From the NCBI RefSeq assembly GCF_022819085.1, contig NZ_JALHAG010000011.1:186001-250000 (forward strand): a stretch of 64,000 nucleotides of DNA. Reading direction: 5' to 3'. Source of the DNA: Planococcus ruber. Lineage in GTDB: Bacteria > Bacillota > Bacilli > Bacillales_A > Planococcaceae. Shown one piece after another: positions 61,433 to 64,000 of this stretch (position 1 is its first letter; every line of letters begins with the position of its first letter). The notes below the pieces were generated by a model that saw only the letters and a program-made list of their open reading frames with translations, ran no database searches and was not told the origin of the DNA. The translations under genes were made by a program, and so were the position numbers.

Positions 61433-64000
61433 TTAATTTGAAGCAGCCAGTTTCGCCATTTTGTGGTTTCTCACGCTTAAAATTGCCCACAAGAGGAGAT
61501 TGAAAACCACGACGTAAGCGGCAAGAACGGATACGCTCAAGATGAACGTTCCACTTCCGTAAGCCGAGGACATCGACTCTCGGAAACCGAGAAGCGCATA
61601 GCTCATCGGAACGAAATCATGCACATTTTGGAAAAATGAATTGGTTAATTCAATTGGGAACGTACCGCCGCTTGCACCAAGCTGAAGGACCAGAATGATC
61701 ATAGCGATAAAACGCCCAGGATTTCCAAGAGCAATGCTCAAGAACATGATCAAGAACATATAGGCCAATGAGGTAACAATCGAAATGGCGATAAATTCTC
61801 CCACATGGTCCACTTGCAGATGGAAGCCGAAAATCATGATGGCATCCACAATCAAGGCTGCGGCCGTTGCTTGGACAAAGCCAAGCAAAAACTTGCTGAG
61901 CCACCAAGCAGCTCCCGAAGTAGGATGGCTTGGACGTCCGTTGATCGGAAATACTAAATTGAAAGACAAAGCCCCTACGTAAAGGCCTAATGACAAAATG
62001 TACGGAGCCATCGCATGGCCGTAGTTCGGCACTTCGCTCTTTTTGCTTTCGGTAGCGGTTGCCGGTGCCGCAATCATTTCATAGTTGGCATCCGACAAAT
62101 CAGTGCCGTTGATTTCTTGTGCTCCTTCCGCCAAACGGTCGGCAAGTTCCGTTGAACCTGTTTCCAGCTTGGCAGCTCCGTCGCCTAGTTCTCCAGCGCC
62201 GCTCTTCAGCGCTTCCGCGCCGTCGCCAATGCCTGCAGCTCCGCTGGCCAGTTCATTGACGCCATTGATGAGTGCCGGTGCACCGTCGTTCAATGAAGAA
62301 ATCCCAGAAGCCAAATCGTCCGCTCCCGATTGAAGAGTTGCCGAATTTCCTGCCAGTTCATCGGCGCCTTGTTTAAGTTCGTTTGTTCCATCTGCTACTT
62401 TAGCGACGCCTTCTGTATAAGCAGCGGTCCCTTGCTGAAGCTGCGCTGAACCTTCTTTCAATGCGCCTGCACCTTCCACCAAGCCGTTAGAACCGGCGGA
62501 CAATGCAGAAACGCCTTGACTCAGCGATTCACTTCCTTTTGCCAGACTGTCCACTGCTCCAGCCAGCTGCGGCAAAGTGCTTGCCGCTTCGTTGACGCCT
62601 GAAAGCAATTGTCCACTTCCCGCCGCAGCTTCATTGATGCCTGTTGTCAGCGATCCAGCACCCGGGATCAGTTTGCCGTTCAACGCTTGCCGAATGGTTT
62701 CATATCCACCCAAAGCGGCGCTTGCACCCGAGTTCACTTGTGCGATGGCACCGGATAAGCCCGCTGCTTGTTCAGGCAATGATCCAAGCGACTGGAAAGC
62801 CGGTAAAATGCCATTGTTCAAATCTGAATTGACTGCTGCCAAGTTCCCAGCCAACTTGTCGATAGACGCTTGTTGATTGGCTGACTGCGTGGCAGCGCTT
62901 TGTTCGATTGCCCCGATCAATTCACTTTGCTGCTCGGGCGTCAAGGCACCATAAGCAGAGGTGCTTTTTACCGCTTCTGCTGCATTGGATGAAGAGACCT
63001 TCAATTCCTCCAAGGCCTGCTGGGCTGCCGCCAAATTGGCTTGCAGCGAAGCCGCACTGTTCGCATCCCCCGCAGATGCCACAGCCGCTAATTTTTCGGC
63101 ATTCTCCTGAATGCTTGAAAGACCTTGTTGAAGGCTAGTGATTTGATCTTGGCTCGGCAATCCTTGTTGAAGCGCCGTAAGCCCTTGTTCCAAGGCAGAA
63201 CTTCCCGATGCCAACTCATTGAGGCCGTCATTCAATGCTTGCTGGCCATTTGCTAATTTTTGGATTCCCGAATCCGGCCCCGCCAATGCTGCTGTTTTGG
63301 ATTGCAGTTCTTGAAGCCCTGCATTCAGCTGGCCGCTGCCGTTTTCGGCATCTGCCAATCCGCTGTTCAATTGCTGTGCGCCTGGAAGCAAGTTTCCAAG
63401 GCCATCCGCTAAAGCGGCTGATCCTTCGACAAGTTCTGAACCGCCCGCTGTCAGCTGGGAAGCACCGTCAGCCAATCCCGCTATACCGCTCTGCAATTGG
63501 CCGACTCCATCCGTGTACGCAAATATTCCAGTTCGAAGCTGGCCGGCACCTTCGTCCAATTGTGCGGCTCCTGCTGCAAATTGGCCAGCGCCCACTTCCA
63601 ATTTTTCAGCGCCTTGCTTGAAGGTTAACGTACCCGTTGCCAGTTCCCCCAGTTTTTCACTGAGTGTTGCATTTCCTTTATGGATTTCTGCAGCGCCGTC
63701 CGTCAGCTGCCCTGCGCCATCCGCCGCTTCGTCCATGCCATCTCCAATGGTCTGGATCTGGTCAAAGACAGCTTTTACATATTCTTTCGTGACACTTTCT
63801 GAAATTTGTTCCCGAATATCCGCTGTCGCTTGCTTGCTAACCGCTTCAATGAAAAATCCGCGTCCGGGGTTGGTCTCGTATTGAAGGTTCATCGTTTTCG
63901 GCTGAACGCCCATCACTGTGGAAGCATTAAATGAAAAATCTTCCGGGATCGTCAAAACCATGAAGTATTTTCCTTCCTCCATCCCTTTTTCCGCTTCTTT
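61433..64000 (-). CDS. yhgE: YhgE/Pip-domain membrane protein (5' end outside window)
   Basis: At least 855 residues are visible and the frame stays open to the edge, so the N-terminal signal/membrane helix lies outside. The fragment begins in the Pip domain (KGMEEGKYFMVLTIPEDFS), continues into a very long region of degenerate G-x-x-x-L-x-x-G repeats with period near 7 (about residues 110-630), and ends in five or six membrane helices (about 650-840), with FVPMSYALLGFRESMSS before the last. Families of this layout include phage receptors (YueB, Pip) and RND/ABC2-like exporters. The Met at 63982 is internal, not the start. Confidence 0.85.
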   Translation of the reverse strand, partial: KEAEKGMEEGKYFMVLTIPEDFSFNASTVMGVQPKTMNLQYETNPGRGFFIEAVSKQATADIREQISESVTKEYVKAVFDQIQTIGDGMDEAADGAGQLTDGAAEIHKGNATLSEKLGELATGTLTFKQGAEKLEVGAGQFAAGAAQLDEGAGQLRTGIFAYTDGVGQLQSGIAGLADGASQLTAGGSELVEGSAALADGLGNLLPGAQQLNSGLADAENGSGQLNAGLQELQSKTAALAGPDSGIQKLANGQQALNDGLNELASGSSALEQGLTALQQGLPSQDQITSLQQGLSSIQENAEKLAAVASAGDANSAASLQANLAAAQQALEELKVSSSNAAEAVKSTSAYGALTPEQQSELIGAIEQSAATQSANQQASIDKLAGNLAAVNSDLNNGILPAFQSLGSLPEQAAGLSGAIAQVNSGASAALGGYETIRQALNGKLIPGAGSLTTGINEAAAGSGQLLSGVNEAASTLPQLAGAVDSLAKGSESLSQGVSALSAGSNGLVEGAGALKEGSAQLQQGTAAYTEGVAKVADGTNELKQGADELAGNSATLQSGADDLASGISSLNDGAPALINGVNELASGAAGIGDGAEALKSGAGELGDGAAKLETGSTELADRLAEGAQEINGTDLSDANYEMIAAPATATESKKSEVPNYGHAMAPYILSLGLYVGALSFNLVFPINGRPSHPTSGAAWWLSKFLLGFVQATAAALIVDAIMIFGFHLQVDHVGEFIAISIVTSLAYMFLIMFLSIALGNPGRFIAMIILVLQLGASGGTFPIELTNSFFQNVHDFVPMSYALLGFRESMSSAYGSGTFILSVSVLAAYVVVFNLLLWAILSVRNHKMAKLAASN

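Overview
The window reads as chromosomal DNA of a low-to-mid GC Gram-positive bacterium (Firmicutes). A Planococcaceae member such as Planococcus or Planomicrobium is the best guess. Grounds: strong AGGAGG-type ribosome binding sites, frequent GTG and TTG starts, many rho-independent terminators, and a Bacillus-type gene set (GlgB-C-D-A, Xpt-PbuX behind a guanine riboswitch, bacillopeptidase F-like protease, YkvI, DUF3219/YkvR, YvbH-like PH protein, YhgE). The genus is an inference. I see no rRNA, tRNA, CRISPR array, intact insertion sequence or prophage. Both edge genes are cut by the window.

Region by region. 1-9.1 kb: a long minus-strand acyl-CoA degradation operon (SDR, TetR, 3-hydroxyacyl-CoA dehydrogenase, enoyl-CoA hydratase, thioesterase, ACAD10/11-type phosphotransferase, acyl-CoA dehydrogenase, quinone oxidoreductase, MBL hydrolase, second oxidoreductase). 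It has a palindromic TetR-type operator and a cre-like site at its head. 9.3-17 kb: YpsA-like protein, BCCT osmolyte transporter, glutamate dehydrogenase, a catalase-like peroxidase and a GNAT protein fed by divergent SigB-like promoters, an erythromycin-esterase homologue, and an ECF sigma/anti-sigma pair. 17-29.5 kb: small unknowns, a dimethylsulfone monooxygenase (SfnG)/ATP-grasp operon, a candidate noncoding RNA locus, oligoendopeptidase F, a nucleobase permease, flavin oxidoreductases, a CDF transporter and an MBL hydrolase. 29.5-35.2 kb: a SigB-type stress gene, YkvI, an acyl-CoA dehydrogenase, DUF3219, a secreted ComEC-like MBL/HhH protein with DUF3006, and an SDR. 35.2-40.7 kb: glycogen synthesis operon glgB-glgC-glgD-glgA, with that SDR where glgP might be expected.

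41-64 kb: SCO-type copper chaperone, lactonase, shikimate kinase, formamidase-family enzyme, proline dehydrogenase behind a perfect cre box, ring-cleaving dioxygenase, a protein that looks like a dead M50 site-2 protease, a secreted or anchored alpha/beta hydrolase, the xpt-pbuX operon, thioesterase, a 1458-aa Bpr-like secreted protease, an MFS exporter, a second proline dehydrogenase with a hydrophobic tail, a PH-domain protein, TspO, and a partial YhgE.

The most unusual signals are: the kinase/acyl-CoA dehydrogenase pair, which suggests hydroxy-acid catabolism; the M50-like protein with its zinc ligands replaced; a roughly 470-nt gene-free unit with its own promoter and terminator (21.4-21.9 kb); a dispersed intergenic repeat family (23.8 and 43.9 kb); and the SfnG/ATP-grasp pairing.
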